A DNA stretch of 64,000 bases from Micromonospora sp. WMMD980 (GTDB lineage Bacteria; Actinomycetota; Actinomycetes; Mycobacteriales; Micromonosporaceae), in the NCBI RefSeq assembly GCF_029626035.1, contig NZ_JARUBE010000003.1, positions 5,270,001-5,334,000 of the forward strand, read 5' to 3'. The notes under the pieces are model-generated. The model made no database searches, had not been told where the DNA came from, and was given only the letters and a program-made list of their open reading frames with translations. This document shows, one piece after another, positions 43,948-54,622 of this stretch (positions are counted from its first letter, which is position 1; each line of letters opens with the position of its first letter). Made by a program: the position numbers and the translations under genes.

Positions 43948-46803
43948 ATGAAACCCCTCAGATCGGCTGCCCCGATGACGGTTCTCGCCGTCGTGGCCGC
44001 CGTGCTGACCACCGGCTCCCCGGCCTCGGCCGCCGATTCGTACGACATACCCCTGAAGAGTTGGACCTATCTCGACTCGCAGAGCCCGAAGACGAAGTTC
44101 GTCGACGCGGACGTGACACCGCCGGTCGGTACGTCCCGGGACGACGCCGGCCGGACGCACACCTACCGGTCCTACTTCACCTACGACCTGACCTCGTTGA
44201 AGGGGACGGTCGTCCACAGCTCCTACGTGTGGGCGAACGAGAAGACGGTCACCGACTGCTCGGCCCCGGCCACCATCGAGGTGTGGCGGACCGGGCCGGT
44301 CAAGGACACCACCACCTGGCTGCGTCCGCCGGCCGAGGTCGAGAAGCTGTCGACCGCCGAGCGGGGCGCGGGTGCCTACTGCCCGGGCTACCTGGGCGTC
44401 GACATGGCTGCCCAGCTCAACGAGGCGCTGGCCCGGCGCGAGAAGAGCATCACCCTGGAATACCGGGTGACCGCCGGCCAGGAGGCCGACGCACGGACCG
44501 GTCGTACGTTCGTGAAGCCGCTGCTCAGCGCGACCGCGAACCACCCGCCCACCATCACGGGTCTCCAGCTCAAGTATCCGGACCGGCCGTGCGGCACCCT
44601 GGCGAAGCCGTCGCCGGCGGCACAGCACACGGTGTTCGCCGCCACCGCCAGTGACGCGGACGAGGGCCAATACCCGACCGTGCGGTACGCGATCTGGCCG
44701 GTCGACCATCCCGACCAGCGTCGCGAGTTCCACGACTACTACGGCACCGACCTGAGCGAGTACGCCGACGGCACGGTCCTCGCCTGGCAGGCGCGGGCCA
44801 GTGACTACGACGACCAGGGCCCATGGAGCAAGACCTGCTACCTCGTCATGGACCGGACCGCCCCGGCGAATCCGCCGGTGGTGTCGTCGCGGACGTACCC
44901 CGAGGGCGATTCGCCGGGTGGCGGCAACGGCATCGAGGGAACGTTCCGCTTCGACGGGGCCGGCGACCGGGACGTGGTCGGGTTCGTCTGGCGTGACTCG
45001 ATGGGATATTCGGGGCAGCTCTCGGCCAAGCGCCCGGGCGGCTCGGCCATCCTGAAATACACCCCGAAGCTGCGGTTCAGCACCGACCTCTACGTCGCGT
45101 CCGTCGACGCGGCGGGCAACCGCGGGCCCGAGCGCGACTACCGGTTCCGGGTCGCCGAGACGGCGCCGTACGCCGATGTCGTGGTGAACGGCGTCGGCCT
45201 GCCCAGCACGATCACGTTCCTGGCGCGGAAGGCGGAGACCACCGCGTTCGGTTACCAGCTCAAGGACGGCTCGGAGGTTCGCCTCCCGGCGATCGACGGC
45301 AAGGCCACCGGATCGATCACGTTCACCGCGACCGGCCAGGTCGACGTGGCGGTGCGGAGCTACGTGAAGAACAAGCTGATCGGGCAGGAGACGCTTCAGG
45401 TCTGGGTGACCGACGCGCCCGGCGTCGAGTCGGCGGAGTTCAACTTCGACCACGACCAGGTCGCCGGCACGGTCGGTTCGTTCCGCTTCACCCCGCACAG
45501 CGACGACGTCACCGCCTACGAGTACAACCTCGACGGTGAGTGGAGCACCGTCCCGGCGGCGGACGACGACACCGCGGTGCTGTCCTGGACGGCGACGCCG
45601 GGCTGGCACTCGATGGTCGTCCGGTCGGTCCGGGCGGACGGCTCGACGTCGATGGAGACGGACTACCCGTTCAACATCATCGACACGCGTCCGAACGCCT
45701 ACGCCAGCGACCTGAGCAGTTGGCCGCGTCGGGACGGGGTCGGCGTGCCGTTGCGCGTCGAGTTCCAGAGCCAGTTGCCGGACCTGACCGGGTTCGTCTA
45801 CCGGTTCGACGGCGGCGCCGAGCAGACCGTCTCCACCGAGGGCAACCCGTACGCCTACGTGACGGTCACGCCCACGCACGCCGGCGACAACACGGTGGTC
45901 GTCGAGGCGCTGTTGTCGGACGGTACGCGATCGCCCGCCACCACCTACACGTTCGGCATCTGGTCCGGTCCCGTGGTCTCGCAGACGCCCGAGGGCAGCG
46001 GCACCGTCGGCCGGCCGATGACGTTCACGTTCCACCCGGGGCTGCCGGACGTCGTCTCCTACCGCTACTCGCTGTACGGCGGCGACGAGCAGACCATCGC
46101 CGCCGGTCCCGACGGCACCGCGTCGGTCACGTACACGCCGACCTCGTGGGGCTACAACGACGTGCGGGTCACCAGCGTCGGCGCGGACGGCACCGAGTCG
46201 GAGCTGCGGATCGAGGCGTTCAGCGTCCGGGACAACCGGGTCGACGTGTACAGCACCTACGACTGGTCGCGGAGGGGAATCGGCTGGACCGGCTACTTCT
46301 TCTTCCACACCCAGCTGTTCGGCGAGGTGACCGAGTACCACTACCGGGTCAACGACGGCCCGGAGCAGGTCATCCCGGCGAGCACCGACGGCACGTCGAC
46401 GCTGGTCGCGGTGCCGTTCGACCGCAACGGCACGAACACGCTGCACGTCCGGAGCCTGACGTCGGGCGGTGAACTCTCGCCCGTGACGGACTACGACTTC
46501 ACGGTCGGCACCGCGCCCTACGTGGTGAGCGCCCAGTATCCGGACGGCACGTGGTCGGGCGGCGGCGGCGTTCCCGGCACCTTCGAGTTCAGCGGGGGCA
46601 CGGCGGGAATCACGTCCTTCTCCTGGCAGATCGACGACGGCCCGTCGACGGACGTGCCGGCCGACAGCCAGGGGAAGGCGTCGATCACCTGGACGCCGAC
46701 GCAGAACTACGAGACGCGCACCCTGTCGGTGACCGGCCACAAGGCGGACGGCACGGACACCGACACCACCCGCTACTCCATCTACGTCGCCAGCGGCGCC
46801 TGA
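43948..46803 (+). CDS. Large secreted protein with Ig-like/beta-sandwich repeats
   Basis: A 951-aa exported protein. The signal peptide (LRSAAPMTVLAVVAAVLTTG, cleaved near S-A-S-A-A-D) is followed by a DNRLRE-like N-terminal module (YRSYFTYDLTSLKGTVVHSS; DTTTWLRPPAEV) up to residue 200. At least six repeats of about 90-100 residues follow, each with strands such as VTAYEYNLDGEWSTVPAADD, VVSYRYSLYGGDEQTIAAGP and VTEYHYRVNDGPEQVIPAST, and closing VRSVRADGSTS or similar. I see no catalytic motif. It could be a cell-surface adhesin or scaffold. GGGGAGGAG precedes ATG 43948. It converges with the xylanase gene. Confidence 0.75.
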   Translation: MKPLRSAAPMTVLAVVAAVLTTGSPASAADSYDIPLKSWTYLDSQSPKTKFVDADVTPPVGTSRDDAGRTHTYRSYFTYDLTSLKGTVVHSSYVWANEKTVTDCSAPATIEVWRTGPVKDTTTWLRPPAEVEKLSTAERGAGAYCPGYLGVDMAAQLNEALARREKSITLEYRVTAGQEADARTGRTFVKPLLSATANHPPTITGLQLKYPDRPCGTLAKPSPAAQHTVFAATASDADEGQYPTVRYAIWPVDHPDQRREFHDYYGTDLSEYADGTVLAWQARASDYDDQGPWSKTCYLVMDRTAPANPPVVSSRTYPEGDSPGGGNGIEGTFRFDGAGDRDVVGFVWRDSMGYSGQLSAKRPGGSAILKYTPKLRFSTDLYVASVDAAGNRGPERDYRFRVAETAPYADVVVNGVGLPSTITFLARKAETTAFGYQLKDGSEVRLPAIDGKATGSITFTATGQVDVAVRSYVKNKLIGQETLQVWVTDAPGVESAEFNFDHDQVAGTVGSFRFTPHSDDVTAYEYNLDGEWSTVPAADDDTAVLSWTATPGWHSMVVRSVRADGSTSMETDYPFNIIDTRPNAYASDLSSWPRRDGVGVPLRVEFQSQLPDLTGFVYRFDGGAEQTVSTEGNPYAYVTVTPTHAGDNTVVVEALLSDGTRSPATTYTFGIWSGPVVSQTPEGSGTVGRPMTFTFHPGLPDVVSYRYSLYGGDEQTIAAGPDGTASVTYTPTSWGYNDVRVTSVGADGTESELRIEAFSVRDNRVDVYSTYDWSRRGIGWTGYFFFHTQLFGEVTEYHYRVNDGPEQVIPASTDGTSTLVAVPFDRNGTNTLHVRSLTSGGELSPVTDYDFTVGTAPYVVSAQYPDGTWSGGGGVPGTFEFSGGTAGITSFSWQIDDGPSTDVPADSQGKASITWTPTQNYETRTLSVTGHKADGTDTDTTRYSIYVASGA

Positions 46804-46821
46804 CGACCGGGTACGCCACAA

Positions 46822-46864
46822 CCGGCCCCTCCGGTGTCCGTGATCGGGACACCGGAGGGGCCGG
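46822..46864. terminator. Bidirectional 18-bp hairpin between convergent genes
   Basis: CCGGCCCCTCCGGTGTCC pairs without mismatch with its complement at 46847-46864 around a 7-nt loop. It serves both the repeat protein (+) and the xylanase (-). Confidence 0.85.
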
Positions 46865-46874
46865 CCGTCTGTCG

Positions 46875-48503
<1,629 letters not shown>

Positions 48504-48597
48504 TCAATGTCGATGACCTCGCAGGTGACCGCGAGGTCAGGCGAGTCCGGGCCGGACGCGTTCCGGAAATTTCCCCCCGAACGGCTGCCTTCCCTTT

Positions 48598-50493
48598 TCA
48601 GCCGAGGGCGGTGCACTGCGGCGGCAACCGCAGCTCCAGTTCGATCTGCACCTTCTCCTGGCTGACGGTGATCGGCTCCGGCCGACCGGTCCAGTAACCC
48701 TGGGCGAAGTCGACCTCGCACCGGCGCAGCAGGTCGATGGTCTCCTCGTCCTGGACGTACTCGGCGGCGACCCGGATGCCGAGCGTGTGGCACAGCTCGA
48801 CCAGTGTCGACACCACGGCCTGGTCGATCGGCGATCGGCAGAGGTCGACGATGAAGGTGCCATCGATCTTGACCAGGTCCACCGGCAGGTACTTCAGATG
48901 GGTCAGCGCGCCGTAGCCGGTGCCGAAGTCGTCGAGCGCCAGGTGGCCTCCGATCTCCCGGATACCGGTGGCGAACGCCAGCGCCTCGTTGCGATTCTCG
49001 ATCAGGGCCGTCTCGGTGATCTCGAACGTCAGGCACTCCGGGTTGACCCCGTGTCGGCGTATCGCCTCGGTCACGTGGGTGAGCAGCCCCGGGTCGGCGA
49101 GCGACTTGCCGGAGATGTTGACCTGGTAGTGGGAGGTCTGGGCACCGCGACCGATCAGCTCCAGGGCGTGGTCGACGACCCACCGGTCGACCGTGAGGAT
49201 CTCACCGACCCGCTCGGCCATGTCGAGGAAGGCCCACGGCGCGACCGGCTCACCCGTGTCGCTCCGCACCCGCAGCAGGATCTCGTGCCGGGTGATCTGG
49301 TTGAGCTGAAGTTCGACGATCGGCTGGGCGTAGAGCGCGAAGCGGCCGGCCGCGACGGCCCGCTGGATCCGGGACCGGCATCGGTCCGTGCGCGTTCGCT
49401 CCTCGACCGGCTGGTCGAGGACCTCCACCGCGGCGTTGGCGCGGCGCGCGTCGCGGGCCGCGTGCTCCCCGTCGATGATCAGGTCGAACCCGGTCGTGGC
49501 GACACCACTGTCGAAGTGCACCACCCCGGCGAAGACGGTGAGGCGCAGTGGCCGCTGGCGGACGCGGAACAGGTGGTTGCGGAGTGTGTCGACGATCCGG
49601 GCCGCCAGGTCCTCCGCGCCCGCGGCCCCCTGCCCGAGGAGCACCCCCCACGAGCCGGAGCCGAGGAGACCGCAGGTCACCTCCTCGCCGACCACGGCAC
49701 GGAGCAGGCCGGCGACCTCCGCCGTCACCTGGTCCCGGTCCTCGTCGGTGAGCGCCTCGGGCAATCGGTTGGCCGGCTCGGTCGCGATCACGACGAGGGC
49801 ACCCCCGGTGCTGCGGCGCGCCCGGTCGACCTCGTCGATCACGTAGCTCCGGGTCGGCATTCCGGTGAGGACGTCCCGCACGGCCAGGTCGGTGCCGAGC
49901 ATCCGACTGCGGACGGCGAGCCGGCGGCGCTCCTGCCGGGCCAGTTCGAGAACGGTGACGTCCTCACCGGTCGCGATGATCCCGGACGGCTCGCCCGCGT
50001 CGAGGAGTATCTCGAGATGGCAGTGCACGTGGCGGATGCGACCGCCCGGCTGGACCACCCGGAAGACCACCTCGTCGGGGCAGCTCCGCGCCCAGGCCGT
50101 CCGGACCGCCGCGCGAACCCGCCGGGCGTCGGTGGGATGGACGAGGTCGAAGAACGTCCCGGGCGTGAGGCGCAGCGTTCCCGGGGCGTGCCCGAAGATC
50201 ATCGCCATCTCGTCCGACCAGGAGAGCCGACCCGTGGAGCGGGACCGGTCCGGGCCGGCGACCCAGGTGATCGTGCCCAGCTTCGACAGTTGGGCGGCGC
50301 GCGCGATCCTGGTCGCCTCGTCGACGTCCCCGGTCAACGGGTCCGTCAGATCGGCGTCGACCAGGATCTCGTAGCCCTCGGCGACGGAGAGGTCGTACTG
50401 GCTCTGCACGGTGCGCGCGACCCGGCGCGCCCGGGCGAGTTCCAGCGGGCTGGGCGCGGTCTCGGCCAACGCCAGGATGTCATCGAGATCCAC
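48598..50493 (-). CDS. PAS - degenerate GGDEF - EAL domain protein (putative c-di-GMP phosphodiesterase)
   Basis: A 631-aa cytoplasmic signalling protein. A PAS domain (GRLSWSDEMAMIFGHAPGTL, HPTDARRVRAAV, about residues 88-200) precedes a GGDEF domain whose active site reads LGSGSWGVLL instead of G-G-D-E-F, so it should not make c-di-GMP. The EAL domain starts RHEILLRVRSDTGE and keeps NISGKSL, FEITETALIEN, LALDDFGTGYGALTHLKYL, DLVKIDGTF and AAEYVQDEE, so metal ligands and catalytic lysine appear present. GTG 50493 follows GGGGAG and overlaps the sigma-factor gene by 14 bases. Confidence 0.88.
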   Translation of the reverse strand: MDLDDILALAETAPSPLELARARRVARTVQSQYDLSVAEGYEILVDADLTDPLTGDVDEATRIARAAQLSKLGTITWVAGPDRSRSTGRLSWSDEMAMIFGHAPGTLRLTPGTFFDLVHPTDARRVRAAVRTAWARSCPDEVVFRVVQPGGRIRHVHCHLEILLDAGEPSGIIATGEDVTVLELARQERRRLAVRSRMLGTDLAVRDVLTGMPTRSYVIDEVDRARRSTGGALVVIATEPANRLPEALTDEDRDQVTAEVAGLLRAVVGEEVTCGLLGSGSWGVLLGQGAAGAEDLAARIVDTLRNHLFRVRQRPLRLTVFAGVVHFDSGVATTGFDLIIDGEHAARDARRANAAVEVLDQPVEERTRTDRCRSRIQRAVAAGRFALYAQPIVELQLNQITRHEILLRVRSDTGEPVAPWAFLDMAERVGEILTVDRWVVDHALELIGRGAQTSHYQVNISGKSLADPGLLTHVTEAIRRHGVNPECLTFEITETALIENRNEALAFATGIREIGGHLALDDFGTGYGALTHLKYLPVDLVKIDGTFIVDLCRSPIDQAVVSTLVELCHTLGIRVAAEYVQDEETIDLLRRCEVDFAQGYWTGRPEPITVSQEKVQIELELRLPPQCTALG

Positions 50494-51103
50494 GGCGCTC
50501 CCCCTGCCGCCGGCTGCCCTGCGAGCGGGTGAAACCGGCCCGTTCGGCCAGCTCACCCAGCCCCTTGCGGGCGGCGGCCTTGTAGGAGCGGACGCTGGTC
50601 TCGGCCAGCCCGAGGAGGCGGGAGATCTCCCGGTTGGAGAAACCCTCCCGCGACATCTGGAAGACCTCGGCGTGCCGGGCGGGAAGCTGGCGCAGCCAGG
50701 CTCGGAGCGTCTCCTGCGCCTCCCACACGTCGGCGATGTCGGAGTGGGGCGCCGGCGGCAGGTCCTCCGGCGCCACCGCGGCCTCCCGGTGCCGCCGATC
50801 ACGGTCCTTCAGGATCTTGAACCGGGCCGTCCGGATGATCCAGCCGATCCGCCGGTCGTGTTCGCGGACCTTGGACCACTCCACCCGTGCGTGCAGGTAC
50901 GCCTCGTGCAGGGCGTCCTCCACCACCTCGCGGTCCCACCACACCGATCGGAGCACCCGCTCCACCGTGTGGTACGACTCCTCGACGAACGCGGCGAACT
51001 CCTGGTCGTGCTCGGCCTTCCGGCATACGGCCTCCGCCTCGCACGCGGCATCGTCGACGGTCGGATCCGGTGTCCGGGCGGCGGTGCCGTCGACGTCGTT
51101 CAC
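50480..51103 (-). CDS. ECF-like sigma-70 family factor
   Basis: A 207-aa sigma factor. Region 2 is EESYHTVERVLRSVWWDREV followed by VEDALHEAYLHA; region 4 is LPARHAEVFQMSREGFSN with EISRLLGLAETSVRSYKAA, a helix-turn-helix. The acidic N-terminal extension of 35 residues is unusual. It begins in the overlap with the preceding small membrane protein gene and overlaps the EAL gene. No obvious zinc-binding anti-sigma factor (H-x3-C-x2-C) is seen. The link of a sigma factor with a c-di-GMP enzyme suggests a joint response. Confidence 0.85.
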   Translation of the reverse strand: MNDVDGTAARTPDPTVDDAACEAEAVCRKAEHDQEFAAFVEESYHTVERVLRSVWWDREVVEDALHEAYLHARVEWSKVREHDRRIGWIIRTARFKILKDRDRRHREAAVAPEDLPPAPHSDIADVWEAQETLRAWLRQLPARHAEVFQMSREGFSNREISRLLGLAETSVRSYKAAARKGLGELAERAGFTRSQGSRRQGERRGSR

Positions 51104-51363
51104 GCCGCCTCCCCGGTGACGTCGGACTTCGGCAGGCCGCGACCGCCCAGCTCCACCTCGCGGTGTCCGTCGCGGTCGCGCTCCACGATGCGCACCAGGT
51201 CGTGGTCGGCCTCCGCGAGCCGGATGAGCCAGGTCACCCGAGCCGCGGTACGTGTTGTCGCCTCCCGCTCCTCCTGTATCCGTGCCCGGTGTGCCACGTA
51301 ACCCCGTACCAAGCCACCGACCACGCCGGCCACGGCCACCGCCACCGCCAGTGCTGCGTCCAT
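51100..51363 (-). CDS. Small single-span membrane protein upstream of the sigma factor
   Basis: An 87-aa protein. One N-terminal helix (AALAVAVAVAGVVGGLVRGY) is followed by a charged cytoplasmic helix (RARIQEEREATTRTAARVTW, LAEADHDLVRIVERDRDGH) that may form a coiled coil. GGGGG before ATG 51363. It overlaps the sigma-factor start by 4 bases, so it could anchor or restrain the sigma factor. That is inferred from position only. Confidence 0.6.
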   Translation of the reverse strand: MDAALAVAVAVAGVVGGLVRGYVAHRARIQEEREATTRTAARVTWLIRLAEADHDLVRIVERDRDGHREVELGGRGLPKSDVTGEAA

Positions 51364-51576
51364 CGTTCCCCCTCGCCCCCTCGGATTGCTAATTACTATC
51401 CGTGGCGGGCGGCGAATGTAGACGGCTGTCGGTCCACAATGTTCGTGGAGATCGACGATCAAGCTTTCCACGTGCGCAGACAGCAGAAAGTCATGCCTGA
51501 GGAACGCTGCGCGAAGGGAGTTCGGCGCCGATTACTCGGCAATTTGCATGTGCGTTCGGTAACCGTTAGCGACGGG

Positions 51577-51674
51577 CCGACCACGGTGCCGCCGAGGTTG
51601 GCGTCCGCCAGCCGGACGCCGTTCAGGCCGGTGCCGAAGAAGCAGGCGCCGGTCAGGTCGGTGCGGCCGGCCAT
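51577..51674 (-). pseudogene. Pentapeptide-repeat protein fragment
   Basis: MAGRTDLTGACFFGTGLNG-VRLADANLGG (A-D/N-L-x-x pattern) is about six pentapeptide repeats, then the sequence loses pattern before a stop at 51459. It starts 4 bases after the immunity gene stop but lacks a ribosome-binding site. It may be what remains of a second immunity or effector gene. The rest of the 315-bp stretch 51364-51678 shows nothing further. Confidence 0.45.
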
Positions 51675-51678
51675 CCGG

Positions 51679-52281
51679 TCAGGCCGACCAGACCGGCTGC
51701 GCCGCCGCCAGCGCCGCGGCCTGGTAGGGCGTCGGCGTGCTGCCCACGGCGACCACCTCCATCGGCCACTTCTCCCGAAGCGTGGTCCACAGCCTGGCGC
51801 TAAGGCCCGAGCGCGCCTTCAGCTCGTCCGCGCCGTCGACGACCCGCAGCACGTACACCCAGGTCGGGCCGTCGGGAGCGGAGTCGAGCGGGCTCCGCCA
51901 CGCCCGGTGCAGGCGGCGGCCGCCGTGCCGGGGGGCCTCACCGGCCAGCAGCCGGTCCGCCGCGGACGGGTCGGCGGCACCCGCCGGACCGGCCGGCGCG
52001 AAGCGGTACGCCAGTGCCGGGACCTCGTCGACGACCGGCACATCGAGCAGATCGGGGTTGTCCGGGTCACTGAGGAAGGAGCGGATCAGGGCCTGCTCCT
52101 CGCCGGTGATGCCGACGTGCTGGAACGCCAGGCTCAGCAGGAGCGTGTCGTCGCCGATGGCCCACTCGCCGGCGGCGTACTGGTCGCGGAGGGCGCCGAG
52201 CGAATCGTCGGGCAGTCGACCGGCGAGCCGGGCGGACATCTCGGTGATCGCCCCGTAGAACCTTGCGTCCATGGCGCTCAC
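51679..52281 (-). CDS. Probable immunity protein to the EndoU toxin
   Basis: A 200-aa cytoplasmic protein without recognisable domain. The start is GTG 52281 in a GTGA overlap with the toxin stop; ATG 52272 is an alternative. Acidic composition (DDSLGALRDQYAAGEWAIGD, DPDNPDLLDVPVVDEVP) and position right after a toxin are the usual marks of immunity proteins. I assign the role by context only. Confidence 0.55.
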   Translation of the reverse strand: MSAMDARFYGAITEMSARLAGRLPDDSLGALRDQYAAGEWAIGDDTLLLSLAFQHVGITGEEQALIRSFLSDPDNPDLLDVPVVDEVPALAYRFAPAGPAGAADPSAADRLLAGEAPRHGGRRLHRAWRSPLDSAPDGPTWVYVLRVVDGADELKARSGLSARLWTTLREKWPMEVVAVGSTPTPYQAAALAAAQPVWSA

Positions 52282-53045
52282 TTCTTGTAGTCGCCGATCT
52301 CTGTCGTGGTCACGTTGCCCTGGGCGTCCTGGACCACCCGCACGATCTTATTGCCCTTCGGCCCCTCCCACGTCCAGCTGCCGTCGCCGCCGACGTCCGG
52401 GTGCGCGTAGTGCGGCGCGACACCCACTGGCGTACCTCTCGGGGCCGGATTCGGCGCGGCCGGATTGGTGATGACCCCCGCGTCGGCCGGGTTGTTCGGG
52501 AAGGCGGTACGGATCTCGCCGTTGGCCAGCACGATGGTCTTGACCTCGACGCCGTCGACCCGGCCGGTGTAGTCGTACGCCCAGGTCGGGTTCCCGTCGG
52601 CGTCCTTGGCCGGGTACGGCCCGTTCGCCGGCGGCCCCTGCTGGGTCACCTGGTGGGCGGCGTCCAGAACCTTCGCGTCGTCCCAGTCCTTCGGGAACTC
52701 GGTCTTCTTCGACAGCCCGGTCCCCGCGCGGTGGCCGCCCTGCTTGCCGCCGTCGCCGTCGAGGATGTGCTGCCGCGACACGTCCGTGTGGCGGATGTCG
52801 CCCGCGCCGGGCGGCGTGTTCGGCGTGGTGGACCGGTCGGGCCGGTTGGGCCGCCTCGGTGCGCCGGGGGCGGGACCACCGCCGGGCCGGCCCTGCTGCG
52901 CCTGCGACGCGACGGTGTTCTGCGCGGCGTTGACGTTCGTCGGCACGTTCGCGCCGTGCGGCCGCCCGGACGGGCCGTGCCCGCCGTCGCCGTCGCCGTG
53001 CGGGTGGGACGGGCCTCCACCGCCGGGAGTGTGGGGTCTGGCCAT
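52278..53045 (-). CDS. EndoU-type nuclease toxin of a polymorphic toxin system
   Basis: A 255-aa protein. The N-terminal 85 residues are a glycine/proline-rich disordered region. The C-terminus is a bacterial EndoU RNase domain: SRQHILDGDGGKQGGHRAGT carries the two catalytic histidines, KKTEFPKDWDDAKVLDAAHQ follows with a lysine, and GVEVKTIVLANGEIRTAFPN closes the fold. EndoU domains are common effector tips of contact-dependent and ESX-secreted toxins. No WXG leader is fused; that domain is encoded separately just upstream. ATG 53045 follows the previous gene by 8 bases. Confidence 0.8.
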   Translation of the reverse strand: MARPHTPGGGGPSHPHGDGDGGHGPSGRPHGANVPTNVNAAQNTVASQAQQGRPGGGPAPGAPRRPNRPDRSTTPNTPPGAGDIRHTDVSRQHILDGDGGKQGGHRAGTGLSKKTEFPKDWDDAKVLDAAHQVTQQGPPANGPYPAKDADGNPTWAYDYTGRVDGVEVKTIVLANGEIRTAFPNNPADAGVITNPAAPNPAPRGTPVGVAPHYAHPDVGGDGSWTWEGPKGNKIVRVVQDAQGNVTTTEIGDYKK

Positions 53046-53053
53046 GGTGAGGG

Positions 53054-53755
53054 CTAGCCGTCCAGGAGTGCGGAGAGGTTGGTCAGGCTGCTGATCAGCG
53101 CCATGACGTAGGTCAGGATCCGGCCGGCCCACTTGACCACCGCGGCGGCGATCTGCGACGCGATCACCGGGATGGTGACCACGAAGATGGCCTCGACGGC
53201 CCACACGATCACGCGCGCCACCAGGTCGGCGATCAGGTCCCGGACGATGTCGCGGGTGAACATCACCAGATTGCCGGCGGCCTGGGTGGCGGCGGCCATC
53301 GCGGCGGACACCCCGCCGAGCCCGTTGATCGCCTCGACGTTGTGTTCCATCAGGTTGTGGTAGGCGTCGGCGGCCCGCCCCTGCCAGTGCGGCATGTCGC
53401 CGTCCACGAAGGACTTCAGGTCGGTGGCCATGCCGGCCAGGGCGGCGGCCATGTTGTCCCAGGTGGCGGCGTGCGAGGCGACGACGTCGGGCATGCCGGT
53501 CAGCTCGTCGAGCACCTGGCGCAGCGGCTCGAAGTATTCCATCGCCCAGCCCAGCCCGTTGGCCAGCAACGCGCTCAGCGGGTCCATCACGGTGGCGGCG
53601 ACCTCGACGCCGAACGCCGCGCCGGCGATCAGGTCGTCGACCCAGCCCTGACTGTGGATGGCGTCGACCAGCCCCTGGCAACTGTCGGCCAGGGCGGCAC
53701 CGGTCCACGGCTTGCGGGTGGACACGACGCCGGCGACCAGCGAGGTGTCGGTCAC
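53054..53755 (-). CDS. WXG100-like/ESX-secreted carrier domain protein
   Basis: A 233-aa helical protein with W-x-G in MPHWQGRAADAYHNLMEHNV (about residue 126), the two-helix hairpin of ESX substrates, and a hydrophobic C-terminal segment (VWAVEAIFVVTIPVIASQIA, ILTYVMALISSLTNLSALL). In most toxins of this type the WXG domain is fused to the nuclease; here it is a separate gene ahead of EndoU. GTG 53755 overlaps the upstream stop (GTGA). Confidence 0.7.
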   Translation of the reverse strand: MTDTSLVAGVVSTRKPWTGAALADSCQGLVDAIHSQGWVDDLIAGAAFGVEVAATVMDPLSALLANGLGWAMEYFEPLRQVLDELTGMPDVVASHAATWDNMAAALAGMATDLKSFVDGDMPHWQGRAADAYHNLMEHNVEAINGLGGVSAAMAAATQAAGNLVMFTRDIVRDLIADLVARVIVWAVEAIFVVTIPVIASQIAAAVVKWAGRILTYVMALISSLTNLSALLDG

Positions 53756-54090
53756 GGTGTGGCTCCGGTCAGCCCGCCACCCGCCTTGCGGACCGCGGCG
53801 TCCGCGTCGGCGTCGGCGCCGTCGTAGTTGTCGGCGGTGGTCCGCAGCCCGGCGACGACCAACGACAGGTTCTCCTCGACGTACGCGATCAGCTCGTCCT
53901 GCCGCGTGTGCCGGCCCTCCAGGATCGCGGGCAGCCAACTGCACAGCAGCCCGTAGGCGGAATCGTCCCGCGCGATGTGCGCGCTGGCGGTCCGCACCGC
54001 GTCGAAGCGGGCCCGCACGGCGTCGACGTTGCGGGCGTGCGCGCGGATCTGGTCCGCGTCGACCGCGAAGCCGTCGGCCATCCCGCTCAC
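53752..54090 (-). CDS. Small ESX/WXG-like helical protein
   Basis: A 112-aa protein of helical pattern (FAVDADQIRAHARNVDAVRA, ENLSLVVAGLRTTADNYDGA) resembling the type VII secretion target (EspG/DUF2580-type) partners that precede WXG100 proteins. GTG 54090 is chosen because it gives the same GTGA overlap with the preceding gene as seen elsewhere in this operon; ATG 54081 is possible. Confidence 0.6.
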   Translation of the reverse strand: MSGMADGFAVDADQIRAHARNVDAVRARFDAVRTASAHIARDDSAYGLLCSWLPAILEGRHTRQDELIAYVEENLSLVVAGLRTTADNYDGADADADAAVRKAGGGLTGATP

Positions 54091-54518
54091 CACCGCCCGG
54101 GCTGGTCGCCGGCGCCCCCGGTGGTGTCCGGGTCGCGCAACCGCTGGCCGACCCGCTCGGCGATCGCCCGGCCGGCGGCCGAGTCGGTGCCCACCGTGTC
54201 AGCGATGATCTCCTGCGACCGGTCGGCGAGTTGCCGCTTCGCCTCGCGGATCGTGTCCATCACGGTCCGCGCCACCACGTCGGGAGCGACCCGCTGGCTG
54301 CGCGGGCCCAGCCGCAGGTCACACAGCGCCCCGCCGGAGTCGACGGTCACCTCGCAGAGGCCGTTGCCGTCGGCCGCGGTGACCCGCAGCTCCTGGAGCC
54401 GGTCGCTCATCGCCCTGGTGTCGGCGGCGAGCTTGTCGATCCGCCCCTTCCAGGCCGCGAGCCGCTCGACGGCACCGTCCGGATCCAGCAGGCCACCAGA
54501 GGTCACGAAGCCGGCCAT
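54087..54518 (-). CDS. YbaB/EbfC-family-like protein
   Basis: A 143-aa protein with a helical N-terminus (DPDGAVERLAAWKGRIDKLA), a central beta segment LCEVTVDSGGALCDLRLGPR and a C-terminal helix VARTVMDTIREAKRQLADR. This is the YbaB/EbfC fold, which in actinobacteria is often the first gene of ESX-type toxin operons. ATG 54518 follows GGGGGA. It begins the five-gene operon; its promoter must lie in 54519-54622. Confidence 0.72.
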   Translation of the reverse strand: MAGFVTSGGLLDPDGAVERLAAWKGRIDKLAADTRAMSDRLQELRVTAADGNGLCEVTVDSGGALCDLRLGPRSQRVAPDVVARTVMDTIREAKRQLADRSQEIIADTVGTDSAAGRAIAERVGQRLRDPDTTGGAGDQPGRW

Positions 54519-54622
54519 GTGTCCCCCGATACCTTCCCCATGATCACGCCTGGCGGGAGGAGGCTAGCACCGCATCCACGCGGGTGACCACGGTCCGTAC
54601 GGTGCCCGACAGTCAGCCGGAC

